A stretch of DNA of 63,399 bases from an uncultured Opitutia bacterium (lineage in GTDB: Bacteria; Verrucomicrobiota; Verrucomicrobiia; Opitutales; Opitutaceae): positions 1 to 63,399 of the forward strand of contig CAIUOU010000002.1 of NCBI GenBank assembly GCA_903900845.1. The letters are read 5' to 3'. Under the pieces are notes generated by a model. The model did no database searches. It had not been told where the DNA came from and saw nothing but the letters and a program-made list of their open reading frames with translations. Position numbers and translations under genes: made by a program. Shown here one piece after another: positions 9,164 to 18,536 of this stretch. Every line of letters starts with the position of its first letter. Position 1 is the first letter of the stretch.

Positions 9164-10549
9164 CTAAGGCAACGGGGTGCTTTTCTTTTTCCGGTCGGCT
9201 TTGGTTTTTCTGGGCGGCAGGCCGGCCGGCTCCAGCCCGAAGCGTTTCCCAACGGACTTGGTCGGGCTGGCCATTTCGGCGAGCCAGCCGTCGTGCAGGC
9301 GGGTGAGCTCGGCGACTTTCTCCGGCATCCGCCCCGCAAGATCATCCCTCTCGGAAACGTCGCGGCTCAGGTCGAAGAGGCCGATCCGGCCCCTTTCGCA
9401 CACGAGCTTCCAGTCGCCGGAACGCACCGCCCACCAGGGGTCCTCGCTGCCGGAGCACCAGAAAAGGTTACGCGGCGAAGCGGTGGTTCTTCCGCTCAAC
9501 ACCGGCAGCAGATTGATTCCGTCCAGCAGGTTTCCGTCGGGTGAGGCCAGGCCTGCGGCGGCGAGGGCCGTCGGCAGGATGTCCAGCGAGCTGACAACCG
9601 ACTGGCTTTCCCCGGGTTTAAGCCGGCCCGGCCAGCAGACCAGAAATGGCACGCGGACCCCGCCCTCGTAGTTGGAGTGCTTGCCGCCGCGCAGCGGAGC
9701 GTTGTCGGCCGACTGGGCCAGCGGTCCGCCGTTGTCACTGATGAAGAAGACGACAGTGTTTTCCCAGATGCCCTCGCGCTTCAGCTTCGCGACGACGTTG
9801 CCGATCACGTCGTCCATGCGCTTGCCCATGGCGAGACGGGTGTCGCGGTCCTTGTTTCCGGTGTTGAAGCGCGCGATCTCGCTGGCCGGCGCCTGCAGCG
9901 GGGCGTGGACGGCATTGAAGGCGAGGTACAGGAAGAAAGGGTCGGCTTTTCGGCGCTCGATGAAGGCCACGGCCTCGTCGCCGAGCAGATCCGTCAGGTA
10001 GCCTTCGGGTTTGACCGGTTTGGTACCGCGGTAGATCGGGTGTTCGGGATCGTGGAAGTCGTAGTAGTCGTGACCGCCGCGACCGAGGAATCCGAACACC
10101 TCGTCGAAGCCCCGTAAGGCCGGGCTCCATTCCGGGGTCGGGCCGAGGTGCCATTTGCCGATCTGCATCGAGGTGTAGCCGGCGGTTTTGAGAAACTGTG
10201 GGAAGATTTTCTCCTTCATGGGTACGCCGGATCCAGCCTCGCCGGCGGTATAGAGACCTAGGCGCTGCTGGTAGCGGCCCGTCATCAGTCCGGTCCGCGT
10301 CGGCGAGCAGACGTGTCCGGTCACGTAGCCCTGCCGGCAGATCACGCTCTCGCGCGCGAGCCGGTCGAGGTTCGGCGTGGTGACCTCCCGTGCGTGCCGC
10401 GGGTTGAAGGAGACATCGGCGTAGCCGAGATCGTCTGCCACGATGAGTACGATATTCGGCGGCCGCGGCGGGCTACCTGCGGGGCATACGGCCGGGAAGG
10501 TGGCCGCGAGCAGGGAAAGGAGCAGCCACCGAGGAGCGGGTCGGGTCAT
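9164..10549 (-). CDS. Sulfatase (formylglycine-dependent arylsulfatase family), secreted
   Basis: A 461-residue S1-type sulfatase that hydrolyses sulfate esters. A signal peptide covers about residues 1-24. The metal-binding Asp pair lies in LIVADDLGYADV (Asp39, Asp40). The catalytic motif C-S-P-T-R starts at Cys81, which must be converted to formylglycine by a separate enzyme not encoded here. The second metal site is FFISDNGGP. The C-terminus ends in a short Lys-rich tail. The gene lies between a BNR_4 propeller protein and a propeller sensor kinase on the same strand, with gaps of 150 and 200 nt, suggesting a small locus for a sulfated glycan. The substrate is not identifiable. Confidence 0.92.
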   Translation of the reverse strand: MTRPAPRWLLLSLLAATFPAVCPAGSPPRPPNIVLIVADDLGYADVSFNPRHAREVTTPNLDRLARESVICRQGYVTGHVCSPTRTGLMTGRYQQRLGLYTAGEAGSGVPMKEKIFPQFLKTAGYTSMQIGKWHLGPTPEWSPALRGFDEVFGFLGRGGHDYYDFHDPEHPIYRGTKPVKPEGYLTDLLGDEAVAFIERRKADPFFLYLAFNAVHAPLQAPASEIARFNTGNKDRDTRLAMGKRMDDVIGNVVAKLKREGIWENTVVFFISDNGGPLAQSADNAPLRGGKHSNYEGGVRVPFLVCWPGRLKPGESQSVVSSLDILPTALAAAGLASPDGNLLDGINLLPVLSGRTTASPRNLFWCSGSEDPWWAVRSGDWKLVCERGRIGLFDLSRDVSERDDLAGRMPEKVAELTRLHDGWLAEMASPTKSVGKRFGLEPAGLPPRKTKADRKKKSTPLP

Positions 10550-10699
10550 TTGGGTAGGTTCCAGACGATGGGCATGATTGCCACCGGAAGGTGATGCATG
10601 CGCCCGACGACTCCCATCCGAAAGGGGCGTGGGGTGGACTGCTTGTTCCCTGGTTCGCGCCCGCCGGCCCGATCCGGGGTTTTGATCCGCCCCGAAAGA

Positions 10700-12151
10700 T
10701 CAGGGGTCTTCGTCGGAAAGCCCGGCTTTCTTCTTCCGCTTCGCCTCGGCCTTGTCCTGGTTGGGCGGGGGCAGCGACTTGATCCGTTCCAAGCGGTCCC
10801 CGAGGTGGCCGGCTTCCGCGGCCGGGCGCGTTAGAGGGCCTCTTTCCCCCACCACGAGCATCTGTCGGTAGAGGTGAGGGTCGGCCGGATGGCGGGATGC
10901 GAGGAGCATGAGCGCATCCGGATGCGCACGACGCAGGAGGGCGGAAAGTCCGAAGCTTCTCTCGGCCGAAGCGACCAAAGTGGCGCCCTTTTTCCAGGTG
11001 CGTCCGCCGTCGGCGGTGTTCCACCAGCCGATCTCGCTGCCGGCCTCGGTGGCCAGCGCGAGGATCATGCGGACCCGTGAAGGGGACTCGATGATGAAGT
11101 CCCCGTCGTTGACGCGACCGGCGCCAGCCGCGACCGCTGCCGGGGCCTGCCAGGCCGATCCGTCCCAGCGGTAGTAGCGAACCTCCTGACCGACGGGGAA
11201 AGCTGCGTGGGGATGGCCATGCTCGTCGATATGGCAGGTCCCGTGCGTCGAGCGGAGGGTCCCGGTGGCCTCAATGAGCGTGAGTTGATCCGCGGACTCC
11301 TTGGTGACGGGTGATTCCAGGCGCCTGCCCTGCACGTTGGTCCATGCGCCGGTGCGGGTATCGAGCTGCATGAAGTACGTGTTTTGGCGGTGCGCGGTGT
11401 GCTTCGGGTTGGCGCACGGGTGGTACACGTAGGAGGCGGTGATCGTGTCGCCGCGGCCGTTGTCGAACCAGGCGTACCACGAGTCGTGCACCGAAGGATC
11501 GAGGGAACTCACCTTGTGCTTCAGAACCGAGAGCGGCGGGGAAAAAGTCCGGCCGTCATCCACGGATTTCTGGTAAACCCAGTCGCTGCGGTGGCCGCCG
11601 TGCCGGTAAAAGAGATAGAGGTCCCCGTTCGGGAGTTTCACCCATTGGTTGTAGGTTCCGAACGGCGGGATGTTGTCGAGAACGCGCCACGAGGAGATGT
11701 CGCGCGGCCGTGCCGAAACCGCGTGGGTCATCCGGCCCTTGGTGCCCATGAAGAACTCCCCGAGGGGATTGCGGCCGTGCTTCGGGTCGCCCCCGTGGGA
11801 ACCGAAGACGAGGTGCAGATAACCCTCCCGGTCGACCACCAGCGCCGGCTTCCCGTGGTTGTCGAGTTCGGCCCGGTCGATCTGGTCGGGTGACTTTCCC
11901 ATCGGGCTGACTCCGGCCTGGAACGGGCCGATCCACCGGCGGGTCGCGTGGACGTATGCGGCGACGTACGGGTCCTCATGCGGTCCCTGGTAAGCCACGT
12001 AGGTCACGCCCTCGTGGTATTCGCCGGCTGGATGCTGGAGAGAGCTGACCGGGTTGCCGTAGCCGTTATCGGCGAAATACGGCACCTCCGTTGCCGGGGC
12101 GGATCCGGCGGCCGCGAGACAGGCGAGGAGGGCGAGGGCCGGTGATTTCAT
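10700..12151 (-). CDS. Secreted BNR_4 family beta-propeller protein, possible polysaccharide lyase
   Basis: A 483-residue exported protein with a signal peptide ending near residue 20. The body resembles BNR_4 (BNR repeat-containing) proteins, a seven-bladed propeller family related to the ulvan lyases of PL24/PL25. Recognisable segments are YVAYQGPHEDPYVAAY, LVFGSHGGDPKHG, YRHGGHRSDW and HDSWYAWF, rich in His, Arg and Tyr that could form a lyase site. The C-terminal 30 residues are charged and low-complexity (KAEAKRKKKAG), like the Lys-rich tail of the neighbouring sulfatase. Enzymatic activity is an inference from family and from the adjacent sulfatase; a non-catalytic binding role is possible. 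Confidence 0.7.
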   Translation of the reverse strand: MKSPALALLACLAAAGSAPATEVPYFADNGYGNPVSSLQHPAGEYHEGVTYVAYQGPHEDPYVAAYVHATRRWIGPFQAGVSPMGKSPDQIDRAELDNHGKPALVVDREGYLHLVFGSHGGDPKHGRNPLGEFFMGTKGRMTHAVSARPRDISSWRVLDNIPPFGTYNQWVKLPNGDLYLFYRHGGHRSDWVYQKSVDDGRTFSPPLSVLKHKVSSLDPSVHDSWYAWFDNGRGDTITASYVYHPCANPKHTAHRQNTYFMQLDTRTGAWTNVQGRRLESPVTKESADQLTLIEATGTLRSTHGTCHIDEHGHPHAAFPVGQEVRYYRWDGSAWQAPAAVAAGAGRVNDGDFIIESPSRVRMILALATEAGSEIGWWNTADGGRTWKKGATLVASAERSFGLSALLRRAHPDALMLLASRHPADPHLYRQMLVVGERGPLTRPAAEAGHLGDRLERIKSLPPPNQDKAEAKRKKKAGLSDEDP

Positions 12152-12253
12152 GCGCTAAAAGTTTTCCGGGGCGTTCCGGGCGGCGAAACGGAATCTCCCT
12201 CTGGCCGTGGTGACGGTCTGGAGAGATCTGCTCTCCGATTCCGCGGGGTGGGT

Positions 12254-13252
12254 TCAGCCCGCGGAGGGCAGGGGCCTGGTGAGCAACGGCGAACTCAGGC
12301 CGGGCAGGCGTTCGGAGAATTCCTCGCGTTCGCCGGCCTGGCGGAGGGCGCGTTGCACCATGCCGAGGCGGGCGTCGAGGTTGTCGACCATCGAGACGAA
12401 GACGCCCTCGGGCGTGGCGGCGTAGACGGCGGCGCCCCACTCGGGTTCACCTTGGTGCGACAGGATGATGTGTTCGAGTCGCTCCAGGCGTTCCGCGTCG
12501 AGGCGCGCCTTCATGCCGTGCTTGCGCGTGAGTTGGTAGCCGAGGACCACGTGGCCCTGGAGGATGCCCTTGCGGCTGCGCCGCGTGGCGAGCGTGCCCT
12601 CGTACTCGATGCACTTGCCGGTGTCGTGCAGCAGGATGCCGGCGAGCGCGAGATCCGCGTCGACCTGGGGGTACAACGGCAGAAGCGCGCGGGCGGCGCG
12701 GGCCATGTGCAGCGTGTGCTCGAGCAGGCCGTGGCGGTAGGCGTGGTGCATGGCCACCGCCGCGGGCACCCAGCGGAACACCGCGCCGACCTCCTCGAAC
12801 ACGCCACGCACGGTGAGACGCAGCTCGTCGTGGCGGATCGCGTCGATGCAGTCGTTGAACTCCTTCCACATCGCCTCCGCGTTCTCAGGCGCCGTTTCCA
12901 CCAGGGACTCCAGCACCCCTGGGGCCGCGAGCGCCTCGTCGTCCAGCGGCGTCGCGCGATTGAGGCGCGGGGAGAAACGGCCCTGGTAAAACTCGACCTT
13001 GCCCTCGACGCGCATCACGGCGCCTTCGCCGGCCGCGCGCAGGGTTTCGGAAACGGGGCTGTCGCCGAACACCGTGCAGCTGAAGACACCGCCGCGGTCG
13101 CCGAGGTCCACACTGTGGTAGGTGTTGCCGTTGTTGGCGGTCTTCGCCTGCAGCTTGCGGACCACCAGCACGGCGATGAAGGCGCGGCCGTGGTCGGCGG
13201 CCTCGAGGGCCTTCAGATCGCGGACGGTGAGAACGGGGATTTCCTCGGGCAT
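12254..13252 (-). CDS. YhaM-type 3'-5' exoribonuclease (OB-fold plus HD domain)
   Basis: A 332-residue protein with the two-domain build of YhaM exoribonucleases. An N-terminal OB-fold (about 8-100, with the NGNTYHSVDLGDR stretch) binds nucleic acid. An HD phosphohydrolase domain (about 165-320) has HH at 169-170, HGLLEHT, the metal-binding LLHDTGK (His209, Asp210) and SHQGEPEWG. YhaM-family enzymes degrade RNA, and in some cases ssDNA, from the 3' end with manganese. The start lies 6 nt after the stop of the isochorismatase-like gene, so the two form a short operon. No functional link between them is obvious. Confidence 0.85.
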   Translation of the reverse strand: MPEEIPVLTVRDLKALEAADHGRAFIAVLVVRKLQAKTANNGNTYHSVDLGDRGGVFSCTVFGDSPVSETLRAAGEGAVMRVEGKVEFYQGRFSPRLNRATPLDDEALAAPGVLESLVETAPENAEAMWKEFNDCIDAIRHDELRLTVRGVFEEVGAVFRWVPAAVAMHHAYRHGLLEHTLHMARAARALLPLYPQVDADLALAGILLHDTGKCIEYEGTLATRRSRKGILQGHVVLGYQLTRKHGMKARLDAERLERLEHIILSHQGEPEWGAAVYAATPEGVFVSMVDNLDARLGMVQRALRQAGEREEFSERLPGLSSPLLTRPLPSAG

Positions 13253-13258
13253 GGCGGG

Positions 13259-13825
13259 TCAGGTCGCGGAGGGTTCGGCGTGGGTTTTCACGAGCCGCGT
13301 GAAATCGCGGAAGAAAGGGTGCCGGGCGGAACCCAGCAGCGAGTAAAACACGGTTTCCGAGGGCATCACGTGCACGCCGGCGGCGCGCAACGCGCTCAGG
13401 CAGACCTCCGCGTCATCAGCGCGCCGCGCGCCGATCACGTCGCTGAGCAGCGTGACCTCGATCCCGGCGCGACGTGCATCGAGCGAGGTTTGGTGGATGC
13501 AGATCGGCGTCTCGATGCCGCACAGCAGCAGGTGGTCGATGCGGCGCTCGTCGAGCAGCGCGGCGCGGACGGCTTCGTCGGCGAGGGCCGAGAATGTTTC
13601 CTTGGCGAAAACGGGCGCGCCCGGGGCGAGCCTGAGCAGCGCGGGCGCGGTGGGACCGAGCTTGGCCGGCACCTGCTCGGTGAAGGCGACCGGCAACCCT
13701 ACTCCTTGCGCCGCCGCGACCGCGAACGCCGCGCGTCGCAGGGTGCGAGCCCCGCCGGGGATCGCGTCGAGGAACGCCGGTTGGAGGTCGACGACGAGCA
13801 GGAGGGTGGTGGCGGCTTCGGACAA
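13259..13825 (-). CDS. Isochorismatase-like cysteine hydrolase
   Basis: A 188-residue member of the isochorismatase-like hydrolase superfamily, which cleaves small amides or vinyl ethers. The catalytic triad is visible: Asp13 in VVDLQPAF, Lys75 in VFAKETFSA, and Cys109 in CGIETPICIHQT with the preceding cis-peptide region. It most resembles the short family of the YcaC/hydrolase type whose substrates are mostly unknown. It is the first gene of a two-gene minus-strand operon with the YhaM-like nuclease and is divergent from the hypothetical gene at 13947. Confidence 0.88.
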   Translation of the reverse strand: MSEAATTLLLVVDLQPAFLDAIPGGARTLRRAAFAVAAAQGVGLPVAFTEQVPAKLGPTAPALLRLAPGAPVFAKETFSALADEAVRAALLDERRIDHLLLCGIETPICIHQTSLDARRAGIEVTLLSDVIGARRADDAEVCLSALRAAGVHVMPSETVFYSLLGSARHPFFRDFTRLVKTHAEPSAT

Positions 13826-13946
13826 GGGGCGGCTTTTGGGCGACAGTGGGTTGGTGCGCGGGAGCGGGGAAGCGTTTTTTCACGCCGGACAACGGCACGC
13901 TTGAAAGTGCTGGCATCCGCCCACCCCGCCGGTAACGACATGCCGC

Positions 13947-14519
13947 ATGGATTTGCAGCTGCAGCCCCTTGCGACCCAGTGCGCAGTCTCCGGCGAGACC
14001 TTCTCCCCGGGAGCACGCGTCGCCAGCCACCTGGTGAGGGTGGGCGCGGCGCTTGAGATCGTGCGCTTCGACGTGCTGGAGACGCACCTCGGCGATTTCC
14101 GTCCCGAGGGTTTCGTCGCCTGCCGCTGGGTGCAGCCGTTCAAGCCGCGCCGCGCCGGCGAGAATCCGGATCGGGCGCTGAAGCTCACCGCGGAGAATCT
14201 TTTCGTGACGCTGGCCGATCCCATGACGGAGCCGACGCCGGAGAACACCCGGTTGCTGCAGTTCCTCGCCCTGATGCTGGAGCGGAAGAAGATCCTGCGG
14301 CCGCGCGGCGCGAGCGCCGACGGCCTGCGCCAGCGCTATGAGCACGCGAAGTCCAAGGCGATATTTGAGGTGCCGGCGGGTGAATTGACCGCCGAGTTCT
14401 TCGTGGCGGTGCAAGAACAGCTCAGCGTCCTGGTCGGAGCGCCCAAGGTAGCCGCGAGCCCCGCCCCCGCCCCGGCCGAGTCTGCGGTCCCGGCCCCGGC
14501 GGAGCCGACCCCGGCGTAG
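13947..14519 (+). CDS. Conserved hypothetical protein
   Basis: A 190-residue soluble protein of unknown function. The N-terminal part contains CAVSGETFSPGARVASHLV, reminiscent of small proteins that open with a Cys-containing treble-clef-like stretch, but only one Cys is in this stretch, so no metal site is claimed. The middle (about 85-165) is predicted helical with many charged residues, and the last 25 residues are a Pro-Ala tail. Codon use and GC pattern match neighbouring genes, so it is probably real. It converges on hisF with a 3-nt gap and is divergent from the isochorismatase-like gene. Confidence 0.7.
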   Translation: MDLQLQPLATQCAVSGETFSPGARVASHLVRVGAALEIVRFDVLETHLGDFRPEGFVACRWVQPFKPRRAGENPDRALKLTAENLFVTLADPMTEPTPENTRLLQFLALMLERKKILRPRGASADGLRQRYEHAKSKAIFEVPAGELTAEFFVAVQEQLSVLVGAPKVAASPAPAPAESAVPAPAEPTPA

Positions 14520-14522
14520 GAC

Positions 14523-15281
<759 letters not shown>

Positions 15282-15330
15282 GAAGGGCGGGCGGCCGGTC
15301 GCGCGGGCGGGACCAGCCGGCCGGGCGGCG

Positions 15331-17088
15331 TCACCCGACGCGGGCGACGTCGGGCTCGAAGTTGACGGCGAGGCGGTAGACCTGACCCGGGCGCATGATC
15401 AGCTGGTGATCGCGGGCGAGGGTCTGGACGTAGTGGATCTTGCCGTAGTTGGTGCGGTAGGACGGATCGGCGCTGACGACCTCGGTTTCGCGCCACGTCG
15501 CCTGGAAGTCGTCCTTGGCCACGCTGCAACGCAGACCCTGGGCACCGAGCGTCGGGGCACTGGTGGCGTTGTACTTCGAGTGGGGGGCGGCAATGACGAT
15601 GCAGTACCGGAACTTATCGAGGGTGACCTGCTGTTTGACGGTGTAGGCGAATTCGCAGCCGATCTTCGCGCCGGCGAACGTCCACTGCACCTTCACACTG
15701 CCGAGGCCCTTGGCAAACTCCTCCTTGGTGTTGATGAGCTCGGGCTGGTCGTAGCGGAAGTAGAAGCTGTTGCGGAGGCCGAGGCCGGTGACGCAGTTCT
15801 TGCCGTAGAAGGCGGGCAAGGTGACCTGTTCGCCGAACGTGAGCTCCGGCAGCATGACCGGCAGATAGGTGTTGTTGGGCCAGTCGAAGACTCCGGGACT
15901 GTGCGGGAAGGCGAGGGAGTCGCTGGTGATGGTCGTGCCGGAGCTGACGAGCGGGATCTGCAGGTGCAGACCGGACTCCGCGTCACGGTAGAGGAACAGG
16001 CCCTGCTCCTTGCGGTTGGACTTGTCGAAGATGACGAAGCGACCGGAGGTGCGAGGCGGCTCGACGCGCGGGGCGCCGGCGGGCATCTGAACGGTCTTCG
16101 CGAGGCGCGACCACTGGCAGAGGTAGCGGGCGGCGTCGAAGTTGGCCATGCGCGTGGTATGCTGCGCGTAGGCGGTGCGCTCCTCGTCACGCAGGTCGAG
16201 GAAGCCATGCTCCTGGTCGAGGTAAGTCTCGTAAAAGAACATGAACAGCCGGCGGAGGATGTCGTAATAGCGCGTCTTCTGGTCGTCCGGAATCCATCCG
16301 TCACGCAGGCCTTGCAGGATGAGGCTGATGCAGTGCATCTGGCCGTAGGCGCCGGCGGCGCGGCCGAACGCCCAACCCAGACCGTCGTGGCGGACGAGGT
16401 CGGGCATCATCTTGATGTACTTCTCGGCGTATGTGCGGAGGGTGGGGAGCTTGCGGTCGCGGACGCCCGAGTTGGCGTGCAGCTGGAGGGCGGAGCGCGC
16501 GAAGACGAACGCCATCACGCCGTAGAGATTGAAATTGCCACCGAACCCCTCGGTCGAGTCGTCGAAGAATCCGGCCGAGCTCGTCTGGTTGATGCGATCG
16601 CACATCCGTTCGATGAGCCGCGAAGTCTCGTCCTTCTTGGACAGACCGAGGCTGAAGCGGGCGACGGCCTTGGCGATGTTGAAGGCCTGCCAGTGGTTGT
16701 CGTAGTCGCTCCGGTGAAGGAGGGCCTTGTCGATCCGCTGCTGGGTCTCCTCGACCAGGCGCTCCCACACGGGATTGCGCTCCTTGGAAGGGCCGAAGGC
16801 GAGCAGACCGAGCGCGGCGTACGCGAGGCCGTTCTCGGCGGCCGGCTCGGTGAACATCTGGGCGGTGATGCAGCGCGCGGCGAGGTCGACGATGTCGTGA
16901 CCCCCGAGGGTGGTCTCGCCGGTGGCGCGGTAGAACTCACCGAGCGCGAAGGCGACGTGGCCGGGTTCGTCGGGACGGGACTGTTCGTCGTGGGCGGGAA
17001 GGACGGTGCCGTCGGGCTGAATCGAGCCGATGTTGTGGGCCAACATCGAGCGGGCCATGTCGAGACATTGCTCGGAAAAACTATGCAT
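15331..17088 (-). CDS. Large protein of unknown function, alpha-barrel plus beta-domain layout
   Basis: A 585-residue protein without a signal peptide. The first ~330 residues are helix-rich with spaced Trp, His and Tyr (for example [47 protein letters not shown]). That is the pattern of an (alpha/alpha)-toroid as in heparinase II/III-like and other glycan-active proteins. The last ~220 residues look beta-rich ([21 protein letters not shown]). I do not recognise the exact family, and the fold statement is inference. It lies between rho and hisF on the same strand. The downstream half of the rho-unknown gap (17112-17128) holds a small GACGCC/GGCGTC hairpin. Confidence 0.75.
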   Translation of the reverse strand: MHSFSEQCLDMARSMLAHNIGSIQPDGTVLPAHDEQSRPDEPGHVAFALGEFYRATGETTLGGHDIVDLAARCITAQMFTEPAAENGLAYAALGLLAFGPSKERNPVWERLVEETQQRIDKALLHRSDYDNHWQAFNIAKAVARFSLGLSKKDETSRLIERMCDRINQTSSAGFFDDSTEGFGGNFNLYGVMAFVFARSALQLHANSGVRDRKLPTLRTYAEKYIKMMPDLVRHDGLGWAFGRAAGAYGQMHCISLILQGLRDGWIPDDQKTRYYDILRRLFMFFYETYLDQEHGFLDLRDEERTAYAQHTTRMANFDAARYLCQWSRLAKTVQMPAGAPRVEPPRTSGRFVIFDKSNRKEQGLFLYRDAESGLHLQIPLVSSGTTITSDSLAFPHSPGVFDWPNNTYLPVMLPELTFGEQVTLPAFYGKNCVTGLGLRNSFYFRYDQPELINTKEEFAKGLGSVKVQWTFAGAKIGCEFAYTVKQQVTLDKFRYCIVIAAPHSKYNATSAPTLGAQGLRCSVAKDDFQATWRETEVVSADPSYRTNYGKIHYVQTLARDHQLIMRPGQVYRLAVNFEPDVARVG

Positions 17089-17186
17089 GCGGTGGTTTGC
17101 GGAGAGCGTTAGACGCCAGTCAGGCGTCCGGGGAAACGTTGAATTTCAGAAGTTTGCGGGGAGGAGCAAGAGGTAATTGCCCCGGA

Positions 17187-18434
17187 TCAGCGCGCGATGA
17201 GTTTGAGGAACTCGGCGTTGGACTTGGTCTTGGAGAGGCGCGCGATCATGGTGTCGGTGGCCTCCTCGATCTTCTGCTGCACGAGGGCGCGGCGGAAGAA
17301 ATGGATGCCCTCGAGGGTCTTGGCGTCGATGAGGAGCTCCTCCTTACGGGTGCCGGAGGCGCCGATGTTGATGGCGGGCCAGAGGCGCATCTCGGCGCAC
17401 TTGCGGTCAAGGACGAGCTCCATGTTGCCGGTGCCCTTGAACTCCTGGAAGATGACGTCGTCCATGCGGCTGCCGGTCTCGACCAGCACGCTGGCGACGA
17501 TGGTGAGCGAACCGGCCTCCTCGGTGCGGCGGGCGGTGGCGAAGAGTTGGCGGGGTTTCTCGAGGGCGCGCACGTCGAGGCCGCCGGAGCCGGTGCGGCC
17601 GGAGTTGCGGGCGGTATTGTGGGCGCGGGAGAGGCGCGTGATGGAGTCGACGAAGAGCACGACGTCACGGCCCGCCTCGACGAGGCGCTTGGCGCGCTCG
17701 ATGCAGAGGTCGGCGATGCGGATGTGGTTCTCGATTTGCTCGTCGTTGGAGGAGGCCCAGATCTCGGCGGCGGAGACGCTGCGGCGGAAATCCGTGACCT
17801 CCTCGGGGCGCTCGTCGATGAGCAGGATCATCACATGGCACTCGGGATTGTTTTCGAGCACTCCCAGGGCCATGTCGCGCAGAAGGGTGGTTTTGCCGGT
17901 GCGCGGAGGGGCAACGATCAGACCGCGGGTGCCCTTGCCGATCGGGCAGAACAGGTCGACTGCGCGGGAGGTGAGACGGCCGTCCTTCATCTCCATCTTC
18001 AGGTGCTGGTTGGGCGAGATGGTGGTGAGCGTCGTGAACTCGAAGAGTGCGCGGCGGTTCTCCAGGGCCACGCCGTCGACGGTCTCGATGAACCGCATCT
18101 TGGGGTTGGGGAAGCGGCCGTCGGGCGGAAACGCGGTGCCGCCGATGACGGAGCCGGCGCGAAGCTTGAAGCGGCGGATCAGCTCCTTCGGCACGAAGGT
18201 GTCCGTCGGGCGGCGTTTGCAGCCGCGCTTCAGGTCAATCAGCTGGCCGTTGCCGCCGCGCTGGAGATCGATGTCGAGCACGCCCTCGACGCGGATGGTG
18301 TTCTCGACCGGGGCGGACGCCGGCGTGGCGCCGGGGGCGGTGGCGGAAGGGGCGGGCGGGGCGCCGGTGTTTGGCGCCGGGGTCGCGGCGACGGGAGTGG
18401 GTTCGGCCTGGGCCGTGGCGGGATTCTTTTCCAT
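17187..18434 (-). CDS. rho: Transcription termination factor Rho
   Basis: Rho is the hexameric RNA helicase that terminates transcription. The 415-residue protein has a Pro/Ala-rich stretch (about 10-45) instead of the usual N-terminal helical bundle. An OB-fold RNA-binding domain follows (about 47-115), then the RecA-like motor with Walker A PPRTGKTT (about 176-183), LLIDERPEEV, the VDSITRLSRA segment and EFKGTGNMEL. The RNP1-like motif, normally GFGFLR, reads GNGQLI at 61-66, so the two phenylalanines that stack on cytosines are Asn62 and Gln64; an aromatic is kept at Phe80. The gene is divergent from acs across about 100 nt. Confidence 0.95.
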   Translation of the reverse strand: MEKNPATAQAEPTPVAATPAPNTGAPPAPSATAPGATPASAPVENTIRVEGVLDIDLQRGGNGQLIDLKRGCKRRPTDTFVPKELIRRFKLRAGSVIGGTAFPPDGRFPNPKMRFIETVDGVALENRRALFEFTTLTTISPNQHLKMEMKDGRLTSRAVDLFCPIGKGTRGLIVAPPRTGKTTLLRDMALGVLENNPECHVMILLIDERPEEVTDFRRSVSAAEIWASSNDEQIENHIRIADLCIERAKRLVEAGRDVVLFVDSITRLSRAHNTARNSGRTGSGGLDVRALEKPRQLFATARRTEEAGSLTIVASVLVETGSRMDDVIFQEFKGTGNMELVLDRKCAEMRLWPAINIGASGTRKEELLIDAKTLEGIHFFRRALVQQKIEEATDTMIARLSKTKSNAEFLKLIAR

Positions 18435-18464
18435 GACAAACGTAAGTGCAGTGGGCCCCGAGAC

Positions 18465-18494
18465 TTGACGCTTTGGAAACTCTGCGCGGGATAA
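18465..18494 (+). promoter_or_regulatory. Candidate sigma70-type promoter for acs
   Basis: TTGACG at 18465-18470 and GGATAA at 18489-18494 are separated by 18 nt and lie 43 nt before the acs start. This fits a housekeeping promoter with a near-consensus -35. It lies in the 102-nt divergent region between rho and acs. No experimental support. Confidence 0.35.
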
Positions 18495-18536
18495 GGAGCG
18501 ATTGTTGTGCCCTTAAACCCTTAATCCGACACGCAC

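Noticed and set aside
12248-14056. Plus-strand frame of 602 codons over yhaM and the isochorismatase-like gene
   Set aside because: Both minus-strand genes carry catalytic motifs; the plus frame has none.
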